Shown piece by piece: positions 38,301 to 46,791 of a DNA stretch of 64,000 nucleotides. Source of the stretch: Haloarcula nitratireducens (GTDB taxonomy: Archaea > Halobacteriota > Halobacteria > Halobacteriales > Haloarculaceae). The stretch is from assembly GCF_019599505.1 (NCBI RefSeq), contig NZ_RKLT01000003.1, positions 248,001-312,000 of the forward strand. The letters run 5' to 3'. The notes beneath the pieces were generated by a model, which saw only the letters and a program-made list of their open reading frames with translations, had not been told where the DNA came from and ran no database searches. Position 1 is the stretch's first letter. Every line of letters starts with the position of its first letter. The translations under genes and the position numbers were made by a program.

Positions 38301-38705
38301 ATGGCTCCGTCCAACGACCGGCCTCTGGAAACGTCCCTCGATGCCGAGTCGCTCGATAGCGCATCGATACGGCCACCGCCTGACGACCTGTTCCGGGCAG
38401 TCGCTAACACCAAGCGTCGCCAGTTGCTCGCGCTGCTGGCGACCCAAGAGACGATCGCGCTCGACGATCTGACGGACGTCCTGGTCGGGATGGCGACCAC
38501 GACCGACGGTCCGGCCGGACCCGACGAGTGGGCGCAGGTGAAGATAGAACTCGTCCACGCGCACCTCCCGCTGTTGACGGAGGCCGGTCTCGTGGAGTAC
38601 GACGAGGACAGCGGCGAGGTTCGGCTCAGGTCGCTCCCCGACGCCGTCTACGAGCTCTTCGAGTTCGCGGACGAGTACGAACGCGCCGTCGAAAACCGAC
38701 AGTGA
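38301..38705 (+). CDS. ArsR-like HTH protein (DUF7344-type)
   Basis: A 134-residue protein. After a ~30-residue polar leader comes a winged-helix domain: LFRAVANTKRRQLLALLATQ, IALDDLTDVLVG, then IELVHAHLPLLTEAGLVEYDEDSG. This is the DUF7344 arrangement of haloarchaeal ArsR-like regulators. Its stop overlaps the GTG start of the DICT-domain gene by 4 nt, so sensor and regulator are co-translated. A palindrome at the promoter is a likely autoregulatory site. Confidence 0.8.
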   Translation: MAPSNDRPLETSLDAESLDSASIRPPPDDLFRAVANTKRRQLLALLATQETIALDDLTDVLVGMATTTDGPAGPDEWAQVKIELVHAHLPLLTEAGLVEYDEDSGEVRLRSLPDAVYELFEFADEYERAVENRQ

Positions 38706-39436
38706 CTCCCGCGGACATCGGCGCACCGACCCTTGGCGGGATTCTCGCGGAGGTCGCTCGACGGCGGAAGACCGTCGTCGTCTACGCGCCCAACGGGACC
38801 GAGCGGAACCTCGCGGAGACGCTCTCGACGCGTAACGTGAGCGTCGAACATCGGACCCTCCCGACTATCGGTGACGACGCGTTCGTGGTGATCCGCGACG
38901 ACGGTCGCTTTCGTGGCGCAATCTCGCTCGCCGACCTCCTCGTGTTCCTCGCGCCGCCCATCGAGCGACCCGGGGACCTCGATTCGGTCGACCTCGAACA
39001 CCGCGCTATCTTCGAGCTGCTGGACGACACGCTGTTCGTCACGCTGGACCGTCGACAGTTGCTGGCGACCTCTCGGGAGTTCGAGGACCGCGCGTGGCGG
39101 ACCGGTCGCGGCCGTCTCCACGTCGGCTTTCAGTCGCCGAACGCCTTCGCCGCGCAGGCGGAGCTCTACCGTCAGTTAGCGACGACGACCGACATCGACG
39201 TCCACGTCTACGTCGATTCTGCCGTCGACACCGATCGCCTCGACGACGCCCCGTTGACCGTCCACGTCGAACCCTCGGACGAGATCGGTCGCTACTGGTT
39301 CGTCCTCTTCGAGGACGGCGGCGACGGGACGCAAAACTGCGGTCTCGTGGCCGAGGAGACCGCTCCGGGCCAGTATCGCGGTGTCTGGACGTACGACCGG
39401 GAACTGATCGCCCGGGCGTTCGCGGCCGTCGAGTGA
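38702..39436 (+). CDS. DICT sensory-domain protein
   Basis: A 244-residue protein starting at GTG within the stop of the preceding gene. The DICT fold is seen in LAEVARRRKTVVVYAPN, FVVIRDDGRFRGAIS, and later ISLADLLVFLAPPI. The C-terminal part (LYRQLATTTDIDVHVYVD, RYWFVLFEDGG) completes the pattern. DICT domains bind light- or redox-related ligands in two-component and diguanylate-cyclase systems and occur alone in haloarchaea. No TM segments. Coupled with a DUF7344-type regulator, it probably supplies the signal. Confidence 0.8.
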   Translation: MTPADIGAPTLGGILAEVARRRKTVVVYAPNGTERNLAETLSTRNVSVEHRTLPTIGDDAFVVIRDDGRFRGAISLADLLVFLAPPIERPGDLDSVDLEHRAIFELLDDTLFVTLDRRQLLATSREFEDRAWRTGRGRLHVGFQSPNAFAAQAELYRQLATTTDIDVHVYVDSAVDTDRLDDAPLTVHVEPSDEIGRYWFVLFEDGGDGTQNCGLVAEETAPGQYRGVWTYDRELIARAFAAVE

Positions 39437-39589
39437 GTGAACGCCGTACATCGGGCGCGGAGTTTACGCAGTACTATCATAAGACAGACAACACCAGATA
39501 ATTCTATACTGTCGCTGTACCGGCGTCAAGTGGCTGGTATCTGGATGAAAGAACTTACTCGGTTCGGAAGTAACATATTTCGTAGAGTA
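39437..39589. other. AT-rich intergenic stretch before the candidate ncRNA
   Basis: About 150 bp after the DICT gene, markedly AT-rich compared with its surroundings (for example around 39475-39510 and 39560-39589). No credible gene. It probably contains the DICT operon terminator and promoter sequence for the structured region to its right. Confidence 0.4.
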
Positions 39590-39897
39590 TTTATCGTAGC
39601 GGTGAGTGGGTACAGGTGGCAGGTCGTCGGGCCGATACGCGCGACCGGTCATCCCACCCACCCACGACCGGTCCCGTAGTCCATGCCGAACGGAGTCTAC
39701 AGCCATTTCCCCGGCCGACCCGTCTCCTGCCGTCGTCAGTCAGCGGATACGTGACCGCCCCCGCGTTCGGGGGCGTCACGTGCACCAATCCCCCCATTCG
39801 GCACCGCGCTACCCACCTGGCGCGGTGCCGCACTGCCACGACTTCTCGAAGCGACGGCTATCGAGCGGCGGCCGACGACCGGCGAGCGGTAGCCGAG
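39590..39897 (+). ncRNA. Candidate structured non-coding RNA upstream of queD
   Basis: A TATA-like sequence (TTTAT, 39590-39594) is followed about 25 nt later by ~280 nt that lack a plausible reading frame and are rich in stems. A GGTCG/CGACC stem lies at about 39622-39646. A hairpin with two 7-bp arms and one bulge occupies 39749-39781. CGGCACCGCG/CGCGGTGCCG (10 bp) occupies 39799-39830, and CGGCTA/TAGCCG occupies 39855-39895. I find no SRP or RNase P signature. It ends at the queD TATA box, so it could also be a cis element. Confidence 0.3.
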
Positions 39898-39900
39898 GCG

Positions 39901-39907
39901 TTTATAT
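39901..39907 (+). promoter_or_regulatory. TATA box of the queDEC operon
   Basis: TTTATAT lies 23-29 nt upstream of the GTG at 39930, so queD probably starts leaderless at GTG. Confidence 0.6.
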
Positions 39908-39929
39908 CGCCCCGTGATAATCACGGAGT

Positions 39930-40379
39930 GTGACTGAGAGAATATCGACGGCCGACGATCCGGTCGCCGGGACCGACGACCGCGAACTCGTCGTCGGCGG
40001 CGACCGCCCGCTTCGCATCTCGGCGGGACACCGGCTCATGCACCACGAGGGGAAGTGCTCGCGGCCGCACGGGCACAACTACGAGGTGACCGTCCGCGTC
40101 ACCGGCCGGCTCACCGACGAGGGCTGGATCGTCGACAAGGGCGTCGTCACCGACGTCGTCGACGCGTGGGACCACCGGTTCCTGCTGGAGGCGGGCGACC
40201 CGCTCGTCGAGGCGTTCGAGGAGAGCGGCGACGGCGAGAGCGTCGTCGTCCTCGACCACCCGCCGACGGCCGAGGTGATGGCCGCGGTGCTGGAACGGCG
40301 GCTGACCGACCGGCTCCCGGACACCGTCTCGGACGTCGGCGTCACCGTTCGGGAGACCAGCGAACTCTGCACCCGCTGA
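39930..40379 (+). CDS. queD: 6-carboxytetrahydropterin synthase QueD
   Basis: A 149-residue member of the 6-pyruvoyl-tetrahydropterin synthase family. The zinc and catalytic residues lie in GHRLMHHEGKCSRPHGHNYEV (Cys, then HxH), with a later His in WDHRFLLEAGDP and Glu in VRETSE. QueD converts 7,8-dihydroneopterin triphosphate to 6-carboxytetrahydropterin, the first committed step toward preQ0 and archaeosine. GTG start, positioned by the TATA box. Its TGA overlaps the queE ATG by one base. Confidence 0.92.
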   Translation: MTERISTADDPVAGTDDRELVVGGDRPLRISAGHRLMHHEGKCSRPHGHNYEVTVRVTGRLTDEGWIVDKGVVTDVVDAWDHRFLLEAGDPLVEAFEESGDGESVVVLDHPPTAEVMAAVLERRLTDRLPDTVSDVGVTVRETSELCTR

Positions 40380-41188
40380 TGCCGGTCGCCGACGACACCG
40401 ACGCGCTCGGCGAGACCGTCGAGCGGCGCGACGAGGGGCAAGATAGCGACCGTGACGGGGACAGCGACGACAGTCTCCCCATCAACGAGCTGTTCTGCTC
40501 GCTGCAGGGCGAGGGGCGACTGGCCGGCGTCCCGTCCGTGTTCGTCCGCACGAGCGGCTGTAACCTCCGCTGTTGGTTCTGCGACTCCTATCACACCTCT
40601 TGGGAACCGACCGGCGACTGGTACGGCGTCGCGGACCTCGTGGCGGCCATCGACGAGTTCGACGCCGACCACGTCGTCCTGACCGGCGGCGAGCCGCTGA
40701 TCCACGACGCGAGCGTCGACCTGCTCGAAGCGCTCGCCGACCGGGGGTATCACACCACCGTCGAGACCAACGGCACCGTCTATCGCGACGCTCCAATCGA
40801 CCTCGCCAGCGTCAGCCCGAAGCTCGCGTCGAGCACGCCGACCGAGGAGCGCGACCCGAAGGGCGACGGCGAGTGGGCGGACCGACACGAACGGCGGCGA
40901 CTCGACGTCGAGACGCTCGCCCGACTGCTCGAACGCTACGAGACGCAACTGAAGTTCGTCGTCACCGGTCCCGGGGACGTGGACGAGATCGAGACGCTCG
41001 TCTCGCGCGTGCGAGCGGCGACCGACGCCCCCCTGCCCGACGACCGGGTGTTGCTGATGCCCGAGGGGCAGACGCGCGAGCGGTTGAACGAGACCCGCGA
41101 GGTCGTCGCGGAGTTGGCGATCGAACGCGGCTACCGCTACACGCCGCGGCTGCACGTCGACCTCTGGAACGACGCCCCGGGCACCTGA
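40379..41188 (+). CDS. queE: 7-carboxy-7-deazaguanine synthase QueE (radical SAM)
   Basis: A 269-residue radical SAM enzyme. The N-terminal ~35 residues are acidic. FCSLQGEGRLAGVPSVFVR leads into the cluster motif SGCNLRCWFCD (CxxxCxxC), and GGEPLI is the SAM-binding GGE. It rearranges 6-carboxytetrahydropterin to 7-carboxy-7-deazaguanine. Overlaps queD by one base and precedes queC by 23 bp. Confidence 0.92.
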   Translation: MPVADDTDALGETVERRDEGQDSDRDGDSDDSLPINELFCSLQGEGRLAGVPSVFVRTSGCNLRCWFCDSYHTSWEPTGDWYGVADLVAAIDEFDADHVVLTGGEPLIHDASVDLLEALADRGYHTTVETNGTVYRDAPIDLASVSPKLASSTPTEERDPKGDGEWADRHERRRLDVETLARLLERYETQLKFVVTGPGDVDEIETLVSRVRAATDAPLPDDRVLLMPEGQTRERLNETREVVAELAIERGYRYTPRLHVDLWNDAPGT

Positions 41189-41211
41189 GCGCTCCCAATC
41201 GAAGCTATAAC

Positions 41212-41910
41212 ATGACTCACGACGACCGCGCTGTCGTGCTCGCCTCCGGCGGCATGGACAGCGCCACGGCGGCCTACGAGGCACAGTCGCGCGGATACGA
41301 CGACCTGTATCTGTTGCACACCAGTTACGGCCAGAACACCGAGCAGCGAGAGTACGAGTGTGCTCGCGCCCTCACCGACCACGTCGACGCGGCGGACTTC
41401 TGTCACGTCGAGACGAGCCACCTCCAGCAAATCGGCGGGTCGTCGCTGACCGACGACGGGATGGACGTCGCCGAGGCCGACACCGAAAGCGAGGAGATCC
41501 CGAGCTCCTACGTCCCCTTCCGGAACGCCAACCTCCTGTCGATGGCCGTCTCCTACGCGGAGACCAACGACTGCGCGGCGGTGTTCATCGGCGCGCACAG
41601 CGAGGACTTCTCGGGGTATCCGGACTGCCGACCGGCCTTCTTCGAGGCGTTCCAGCGGGTGATCGACGCGGGGACGAAACCCGAGACGAGCGTCGAACTG
41701 ACCGCGCCGTTCGTCGAGTGGTCGAAGACGGACATCGCCGAACGGGGCCTCGAACTCGGGGTTCCCTACGAGGAGACGTGGAGTTGCTACCGGAGCGACG
41801 AACCGGCCTGTGGCACCTGCGACGCCTGCGCGTTCAGACTCGAAGCGTTCCAGCGACTCGGCGAGCGCGACCCGATCACGTACGAAGAGCGGCCCGAATA
41901 CGCCGAGTAG
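41212..41910 (+). CDS. queC: 7-cyano-7-deazaguanine (preQ0) synthase QueC
   Basis: A 232-residue PP-loop enzyme. The ATP pyrophosphatase motif is LASGGMDSATA at residues ~10-20, and the zinc site is four Cys near the end (CYRSDEPACGTCDAC). It makes preQ0 from 7-carboxy-7-deazaguanine with ATP and ammonia. preQ0 is then inserted at tRNA G15 and converted to archaeosine. Convergent with mgsA, with 2 bp between the stop codons. Confidence 0.93.
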   Translation: MTHDDRAVVLASGGMDSATAAYEAQSRGYDDLYLLHTSYGQNTEQREYECARALTDHVDAADFCHVETSHLQQIGGSSLTDDGMDVAEADTESEEIPSSYVPFRNANLLSMAVSYAETNDCAAVFIGAHSEDFSGYPDCRPAFFEAFQRVIDAGTKPETSVELTAPFVEWSKTDIAERGLELGVPYEETWSCYRSDEPACGTCDACAFRLEAFQRLGERDPITYEERPEYAE

Positions 41911-41912
41911 CC

Positions 41913-42293
41913 CTACTCGTCGCCGTCGGCTGCGAGACCGTCCAGCACGTACTCGGCGGAGGTGCGTGTCGTCGCCATCGGCACGTCGTGAACGTCGCAG
42001 ATGCGGAGCAGCGCGGAGATGTCCGGTTCGTGCGGCTGTGCGGTCAGCGGGTCCCGCAGGAAGACGATCGCGTCCATCCGGTCGTCGGCGACTTCGGCCC
42101 CTATCTGGGTGTCGCCGCCGAGCGGCCCGCTCTGTTTGCGCTCGATGTCGAGGGCCGTCTCCTCCGAGATGCGCTTGCCGGTCGTGCCCGTCCCGACGAG
42201 GTCGAACTTCGAGAGGACGTCCTCGTACTCCCGCACGAGGTCGATCATCTCCGGTTTCTCGTCGTCGTGGGCGATGAGCGCGACGCGTGTCAT
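41913..42293 (-). CDS. mgsA: Methylglyoxal synthase
   Basis: A 126-residue protein. The family signature [11 protein letters not shown] carries the catalytic Asp, and [18 protein letters not shown] follows; His is in [13 protein letters not shown]. It converts dihydroxyacetone phosphate to methylglyoxal plus phosphate, an overflow bypass of lower glycolysis. Length slightly short of the bacterial enzyme but complete. Start set at [11 protein letters not shown]. Confidence 0.92.
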   Translation of the reverse strand: MTRVALIAHDDEKPEMIDLVREYEDVLSKFDLVGTGTTGKRISEETALDIERKQSGPLGGDTQIGAEVADDRMDAIVFLRDPLTAQPHEPDISALLRICDVHDVPMATTRTSAEYVLDGLAADGDE

Positions 42294-42336
42294 ACCTCGG
42301 CTAAGGTCGCCGCCGGCCAAAGGTATGTGGGTTCTC

Positions 42337-42615
42337 TCAGTCCACGGTGACCTCGCCGTCGGCCGTGACGGTCACGTCGTGACCCGCCACGTCGAAGGTG
42401 ATCGTCTCGCTGTCGCCGTCGCCGAGGACGGCCCGGAGTTCGTCGGCGTCGACGTACGTCTCGATGGCGTCGATCTCGCCCGCCGTGCGGTCCGTCGCGT
42501 CCACGACGGCGTCGGTGATCACGTCGTCTGCGGGTTCGGGACTGACCCACTCGTCGCCGCCCTCGTCGGCGGCGCGGCCCCGTATCATGTACACTGTCCC
42601 CTCGTCCGAGTTCAT
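42337..42615 (-). CDS. HalOD1 output-domain protein
   Basis: A 92-residue protein that is almost entirely a HalOD1 domain: [20 protein letters not shown], then [12 protein letters not shown], then [19 protein letters not shown]. These haloarchaeal domains usually sit at the C-terminus of response regulators, but many occur alone. Function unknown. A TATA box lies ~26 nt upstream. Confidence 0.85.
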   Translation of the reverse strand: MNSDEGTVYMIRGRAADEGGDEWVSPEPADDVITDAVVDATDRTAGEIDAIETYVDADELRAVLGDGDSETITFDVAGHDVTVTADGEVTVD

Positions 42616-42638
42616 ACCAGTCCTATTCCCCCCGAGCG

Positions 42639-42644
42639 ATATAA
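42639..42644 (-). promoter_or_regulatory. TATA box of the HalOD1 gene
   Basis: Minus-strand TTATAT, 24-29 nt upstream of the ATG at 42615. Confidence 0.5.
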
Positions 42645-42712
42645 CGGGGTACGGGTGGTTTCAGAACGTGAAATAGCTCGAAAGCGCGGCTCTCCACGGA
42701 AGGGGTGGTCAG

Positions 42713-43366
42713 TCAGGGGTGACGTGATCCGACGACGGGTCGGTGCGGGGACGCGAGGGTGTTGGCGACGAGCGTTCCCGTCCCCCGTCGGAGACGTTCG
42801 GACGCCGCCTGACTGGAGATGTCGAGTCGCGCCGCGAGGTCCGAGAGGGAGGCGTCCCGCGGGACCGCGAAGTAGCCCGACTCCGCGGCGAGCAACAGCA
42901 CCTCTCGCTGCGGGGCGGTCACGCCGAAGTCCGCGGACGGTTCGTCGTCGTCCGCGAGGACGCTTCGGAAATCCACGGTCACGCCGTCCGCGACGATATC
43001 TTCGCGAAAGGAGAGGACGGCGCTCCGGTCGGCGAACCGCGCTCGGACCGCCCACCCCTCGTCGGTCCGGTCGGCGTGGACCAACATCCCGTCGACCGAC
43101 GACAGCGCGCGCCCGACCGGCAGCAACGCCGAGTCCGTCGCCTCGACGACGAACCAGTGACCGCCGGCCTCCGCGCCGACGTGGGTCGCCTCTCGCACGT
43201 CGTCGCCCGAAACCACCGCTTCGGCCTCGAGCCGGTCGGACTCGTCGACCCAGACGTCGAGTCGGCATCGCTGCTCGCGCGCGTGGAGACGCTGTATCGA
43301 GACGTCGCGGGCCGTCTCATCCGCTCGCCGGAGACACGCCGACTCCACGTGAAAATCCGCTATCAT
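42713..43366 (-). CDS. Bat-type (HTH_10) transcriptional regulator
   Basis: A 217-residue protein. The N-terminal ~150 residues are a ligand/sensor region of the bacterio-opsin-activator type. The C-terminal HTH_10 reads FGVTAPQREVLLLAAESGYFAVPRDASLSDLAARLDISSQAASERLRRG, which is diagnostic. The start MIADFHVES is favoured by a TATA box ~28 nt upstream. There is no opsin gene in the window. The target is unknown. Confidence 0.88.
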   Translation of the reverse strand: MIADFHVESACLRRADETARDVSIQRLHAREQRCRLDVWVDESDRLEAEAVVSGDDVREATHVGAEAGGHWFVVEATDSALLPVGRALSSVDGMLVHADRTDEGWAVRARFADRSAVLSFREDIVADGVTVDFRSVLADDDEPSADFGVTAPQREVLLLAAESGYFAVPRDASLSDLAARLDISSQAASERLRRGTGTLVANTLASPHRPVVGSRHP

Positions 43367-43390
43367 GTGTGGGAGTCGGTCTGGCATCGG

Positions 43391-43397
43391 TATAAAA
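43391..43397 (-). promoter_or_regulatory. TATA box of the Bat-type regulator
   Basis: Minus-strand TTTTATA, 25-31 nt upstream of the ATG at 43366. Confidence 0.55.
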
Positions 43398-43558
43398 CGC
43401 TGGCAGACGATCGTCCGACGCAAAAACGGTGTCGGAGGTCGGATCTACGGGCTGTCAGAGGCACAGATCGGTCGACATCTCCGGAACACCGGGTTGTACT
43501 ACTCGGTGGTCCCACATAAACATACGCCTACCGTGCCACGGAGTCCCGCTCGGTAGAA

Positions 43559-44023
43559 CTAGTCCAGGTTCTCCCGCTGATAGCTTCCCTCGTAAGTCCC
43601 CTCGTGGGCGGCCTCCGCGAGGACGAGCTGTGCGATTCGCGCACCCGCTTCGAGTTCGATCGGGTGGTGCACTTCGAGGAGTCCCTCGCCTCGGCCCTCG
43701 TAACCGGCGTCCCACACCGCCGTATCGAGCATGCAGGAGTTCCGAAGCAGCGACGACCGGGGGTAGAGAAAGCCGACGTGTCCCTCCGGGATGACCACGC
43801 GGTCGGCGTACTCGACGACGTACCCGCCCCGGTCGAGCGCGTAGACGCCGTCTTCCCGTTCGACTTCCCGGCGCTCGCCCACGGTCTTGTTCCCCCTCTC
43901 GATGCGACCGGGTTCGATCTGTTCGTACACCGCACCGAGCGTGAGGTCGACGCCGTTGGGCTGGACCTGTGTGTCGCGCACGTCGCCGAGTCTGTCGGCG
44001 ACGAACTGCCCGCTCTTGAACAT
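43559..44023 (-). CDS. dUTP diphosphatase / dCTP deaminase family protein
   Basis: A 154-residue protein of the Dcd/dUTPase superfamily. VQPNGVDLTLGAV, FLYPRSSLLRNSC (the PxSS substrate loop), and LDTAVWDAGYEGRG with a late GARIAQLVL match the archaeal dUTPase-like group. It should remove dUTP, or deaminate dCTP, to keep uracil out of DNA. The related open frame extending to 46108 is a shadow of aconitase. Divergent from aconitase with a ~145-bp promoter region. Confidence 0.85.
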   Translation of the reverse strand: MFKSGQFVADRLGDVRDTQVQPNGVDLTLGAVYEQIEPGRIERGNKTVGERREVEREDGVYALDRGGYVVEYADRVVIPEGHVGFLYPRSSLLRNSCMLDTAVWDAGYEGRGEGLLEVHHPIELEAGARIAQLVLAEAAHEGTYEGSYQRENLD

Positions 44024-44134
44024 ACTGGCGGCTCCGGCCGCCACCGCGAAAACGCTGCCGTTCGACCAGCGAGAACCGGAACCGGCGTCGAGCGCGGGTA
44101 TCGTTTGGTGAAAAATAGGGTGGAATACGCGGGA

Positions 44135-44140
44135 TTTATA
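44135..44140 (+). promoter_or_regulatory. TATA box of the aconitase gene
   Basis: TTTATA, 28-33 nt upstream of the ATG at 44168, in the divergent dUTPase/aconitase intergenic region. Confidence 0.55.
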
Positions 44141-44167
44141 CGCGCGGGCCGTCGATTGTCGGACGTT

Positions 44168-46144
44168 ATGGGACAGACGCTCACGGAAAAGATTCTCGAC
44201 GACCACCTCGTCGAAGGGGAGCTGACACCCGGAGAGGAGATCGGTATCGAGATCGACCAGGTGCTCACACAGGACACGACCGGCACGCTCGTCTGGCTGC
44301 AGTTCGAGGCGCTCGGTCTCGAAGAGGTCCAGACGGAACTGGCCGCCCAGTACTGTGACCACCAGACCTACCAGTTCGACTTCAAGAACACTGACGACCA
44401 CCGCTTCCTGCGCTCGGCCGCCGGCACCTTCGGCGCGCACTTCTCGCGCCCGGGCAACGGCATCTGTCACAACGTCCACAAGGAGAACTTCGCCGAACCC
44501 GGCAAGACGATGCTCGGTTCGGACTCCCACACGCCGACCCCCGGCGGCCTGGGCGAACTCGCCATCGGTTCGGGCGGGCTGGACGTCGCCGTCGCGATGG
44601 GCGGGGGCGCGTACTACATCGAGATGCCCGAGGTCGTCAACGTCCGACTCGAAGGCGAACTGCCCGAGTGGGCCACCGCCAAGGACGTCATCCTCGAGCT
44701 GCTCCGCCGTCTCAGCGTGAAGGGCGGCGTCGGCAAGGTGCTCGAATACACCGGCCCCGGCGTCGAGACGCTGACGGTCCCCGAGCGGACCACCATCACC
44801 AACATGGGCACCGAGCTCGGTGCCACCTCCTCGATCTTCCCGACCGACGAGAACACGAAGGACTACCTCTCGCGCCTCGACCGCGAGGACGTCTACGAGG
44901 AGCTCCAGCCCGACGACGACGCCGAGTACAGCGACGAGATCGTCGTCGACCTCTCGGAGATCGAGCCGCTCATCGCCGAGCCGTCGATGCCCGACAACGT
45001 CGTTCCGGTCGGCGAAGTCGCCGGCACGGACGTCGAGCAGGTCATCATCGGCTCCTGTACGAACGGCGCCTACGAGGACATCCTCCCCGGCGCGAAGATG
45101 CTCGAGGGCCGCAACACCGACAAGAAGACCGAGATGATCGTCGCGCCCGGTTCGAAGCAGGCCTCCGAGATGCTGGCCCGACAGGGCTGGACCGCGGAGA
45201 TGATGGCCGCCGGCGTCAACTTCTCCGAGGCGACCTGTGGTGCCTGTATCGGCATCGGCCACGTTCCGGCTTCGGACTCGGTCTCGCTGCGGACCTTCAA
45301 CCGCAACTTCGAGGGCCGCTCCGGCATCGAGGACGACAACGTCTACCTCTGTTCGCCGGAGGTCGCCACCGCGGCGGCCATCAAGGGCGAAATCGTAGAC
45401 CCGCGCGACCTCGCCGACGAGCTCGGTGACCTCGAAGCGCCCGGCCTGGAGATGCCCGACGAGTACACCGGCAACTCCGAGTCGGACCTCATCGCCCCCG
45501 ACGAGGCCGTCGACGACGACCTCATCAAGGGCCCGAACATCGGCGACGTCCCGCTGAAGGACCCGCTCGAGGGCGAAGTCGGCGGCGAAGCGCTGCTGAA
45601 GATGGAGGACAACATCACGACCGACCACATCATCCCGGCCACGCAGGACATCCTGATGTACCGGTCGAACGTCCCGAAGCTCTCGGAGTTCACGCTCTCG
45701 CGCGTCGACGACACGTTCGCAGAGCGCGCTCTGGAGTCCGACGGCGGCGTGCTGGTCGCCGGCGAGAACTACGGTCAGGGCTCCTCGCGTGAACACGCGG
45801 CCCTCTGTCCGATGTACCTCGGCATCGAGTCCGTCCTCGCTCAGAGCTTCGCCCGCATCCACAAGGCGAACCTCTTCAACTTCGGCATCGTGCCCCTCGA
45901 GATCGACGAGGACACCTACGACAAGATCGAGCAGGGCGACGACGTCGATATCGTCGACGACGTGGCCGAGGCGGTCCGCTCCGGTCAGGAGGAGTTCACC
46001 ATCCGCGTCAACGACGACTGGGAGGCCTCGGCCTCGCTCGACGCCTCCGAGCGCGAGCGCGAGATCCTCGCCGCCGGTGGCAAGCTCCCCCACACGAAGA
46101 AGCAGCACGAAGAGGGCGGCGACGCCGCGCCCGCCGACGACTAG
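44168..46144 (+). CDS. Aconitate hydratase
   Basis: A 658-residue aconitase. The [4Fe-4S] cysteines are in IIGSCTNGAYED (~residue 300) and EATCGACIGIGHVP (~residues 358-361). The substrate-binding region has SDSHTPTPGGLGELAIG, and the swivelling domain ends NYGQGSSREHAALCP. The length fits the AcnX-unrelated archaeal/mitochondrial-like A type of ~650 residues. It interconverts citrate and isocitrate in the TCA cycle. A strong hairpin starts directly after the stop. Confidence 0.94.
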   Translation: MGQTLTEKILDDHLVEGELTPGEEIGIEIDQVLTQDTTGTLVWLQFEALGLEEVQTELAAQYCDHQTYQFDFKNTDDHRFLRSAAGTFGAHFSRPGNGICHNVHKENFAEPGKTMLGSDSHTPTPGGLGELAIGSGGLDVAVAMGGGAYYIEMPEVVNVRLEGELPEWATAKDVILELLRRLSVKGGVGKVLEYTGPGVETLTVPERTTITNMGTELGATSSIFPTDENTKDYLSRLDREDVYEELQPDDDAEYSDEIVVDLSEIEPLIAEPSMPDNVVPVGEVAGTDVEQVIIGSCTNGAYEDILPGAKMLEGRNTDKKTEMIVAPGSKQASEMLARQGWTAEMMAAGVNFSEATCGACIGIGHVPASDSVSLRTFNRNFEGRSGIEDDNVYLCSPEVATAAAIKGEIVDPRDLADELGDLEAPGLEMPDEYTGNSESDLIAPDEAVDDDLIKGPNIGDVPLKDPLEGEVGGEALLKMEDNITTDHIIPATQDILMYRSNVPKLSEFTLSRVDDTFAERALESDGGVLVAGENYGQGSSREHAALCPMYLGIESVLAQSFARIHKANLFNFGIVPLEIDEDTYDKIEQGDDVDIVDDVAEAVRSGQEEFTIRVNDDWEASASLDASEREREILAAGGKLPHTKKQHEEGGDAAPADD

Positions 46145-46200
46145 AGAGACTTCGAGCGTAGCGAGAAGTCTCTTATAGGTCGAACGGCGCGAAGCGCCGT
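46145..46200 (+). terminator. Double hairpin after aconitase
   Basis: AGAGACTTC (46145-46153) pairs perfectly with GAAGTCTCT (46165-46173), directly following the stop codon. A second stem, ACGGCGC (46184-46190) with GCGCCGT (46194-46200) and a GAA triloop, follows. The pyrimidine-rich TTTCCCCTTTC about 20 nt downstream may complete a terminator. Confidence 0.6.
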
Positions 46201-46362
46201 GAGACGGACGAAAGCCTCACTTTCCCCTTTCTTTCGCGCGAACTGATGAGCGACAGCGATAGCGCGAAATTCTCACAGCCATAGTAACACTACCTCGCAA
46301 TCCAAACTGTATTTCCAATCCAACAGACAATTATTTGATACAGGGCAGGAAACTACGTCTCG

Positions 46363-46773
46363 ATGAATTGGGCCTGTGGGCGGTGTGGCAAACTACACAC
46401 GCAAAACCCCAAGGAGTGCCGAAACTGCGGGGGGACAACGCTTCGACCAGCACGAAAAGACGAACTCTCGGATACCAGCACCAGCAGTCCAGCCCCACTA
46501 GATTCTAGCCGGGCTCGAACCTACGGAACGACTCCGGACCCGAAATACGAGTCCAGTCCCGACGTGAATCTCGATGGGTCGATAGATGCTGAAGCGCAAC
46601 CACGGAGAGACCACGAAACGAACGCGAATTCTGGATTCCCCGGGTTTCTTTCTGGGCAATTGCGAACACTGAGAGCGACGCTTCGAGCGCCGATAAGAGT
46701 CTTTCGTGAGTTTCTCATTCCGATTCTCGCATTTCTGCTCGTCATCGCTCTCGGAGTGTGGTTACTCCCGTAG
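46363..46773 (+). CDS. Zinc-ribbon protein with C-terminal membrane anchor, low-GC gene
   Basis: A 136-residue protein. The N-terminal zinc ribbon reads CGRCGKLH and CRNCGGTT. A polar Ser/Thr-rich linker follows, and one C-terminal transmembrane helix spans about residues 115-134 (LIPILAFLLVIALGVWLLP). The gene and its upstream 100 bp are visibly richer in A/T than the neighbours, which hints at recent acquisition or relaxed composition. A TATA-like sequence lies ~30 nt upstream. Function unknown. It ends at a small hairpin-plus-T terminator. Confidence 0.7.
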   Translation: MNWACGRCGKLHTQNPKECRNCGGTTLRPARKDELSDTSTSSPAPLDSSRARTYGTTPDPKYESSPDVNLDGSIDAEAQPRRDHETNANSGFPGFLSGQLRTLRATLRAPIRVFREFLIPILAFLLVIALGVWLLP

Positions 46774-46791
46774 GGCGTCTCTACGGATTCG

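Noticed and set aside
39600..39900. SRP (7S) RNA or RNase P RNA
   Set aside because: No GGAAG-type SRP domain IV loop with AGCA, and no GAGGAAAGTC or ACAGAAA RNase P core motif, on either strand.
41553..42350. Extended readings of the queC/mgsA junction
   Set aside because: The two stop codons are 2 bp apart and each protein is complete; no overlapping third gene is supported.
44024..46108. Extension of the dUTPase frame to 849 codons
   Set aside because: It runs antisense through the whole aconitase gene and is repetitive Val/Asp/Arg-rich. The dUTPase begins at MFKSGQF (44023).
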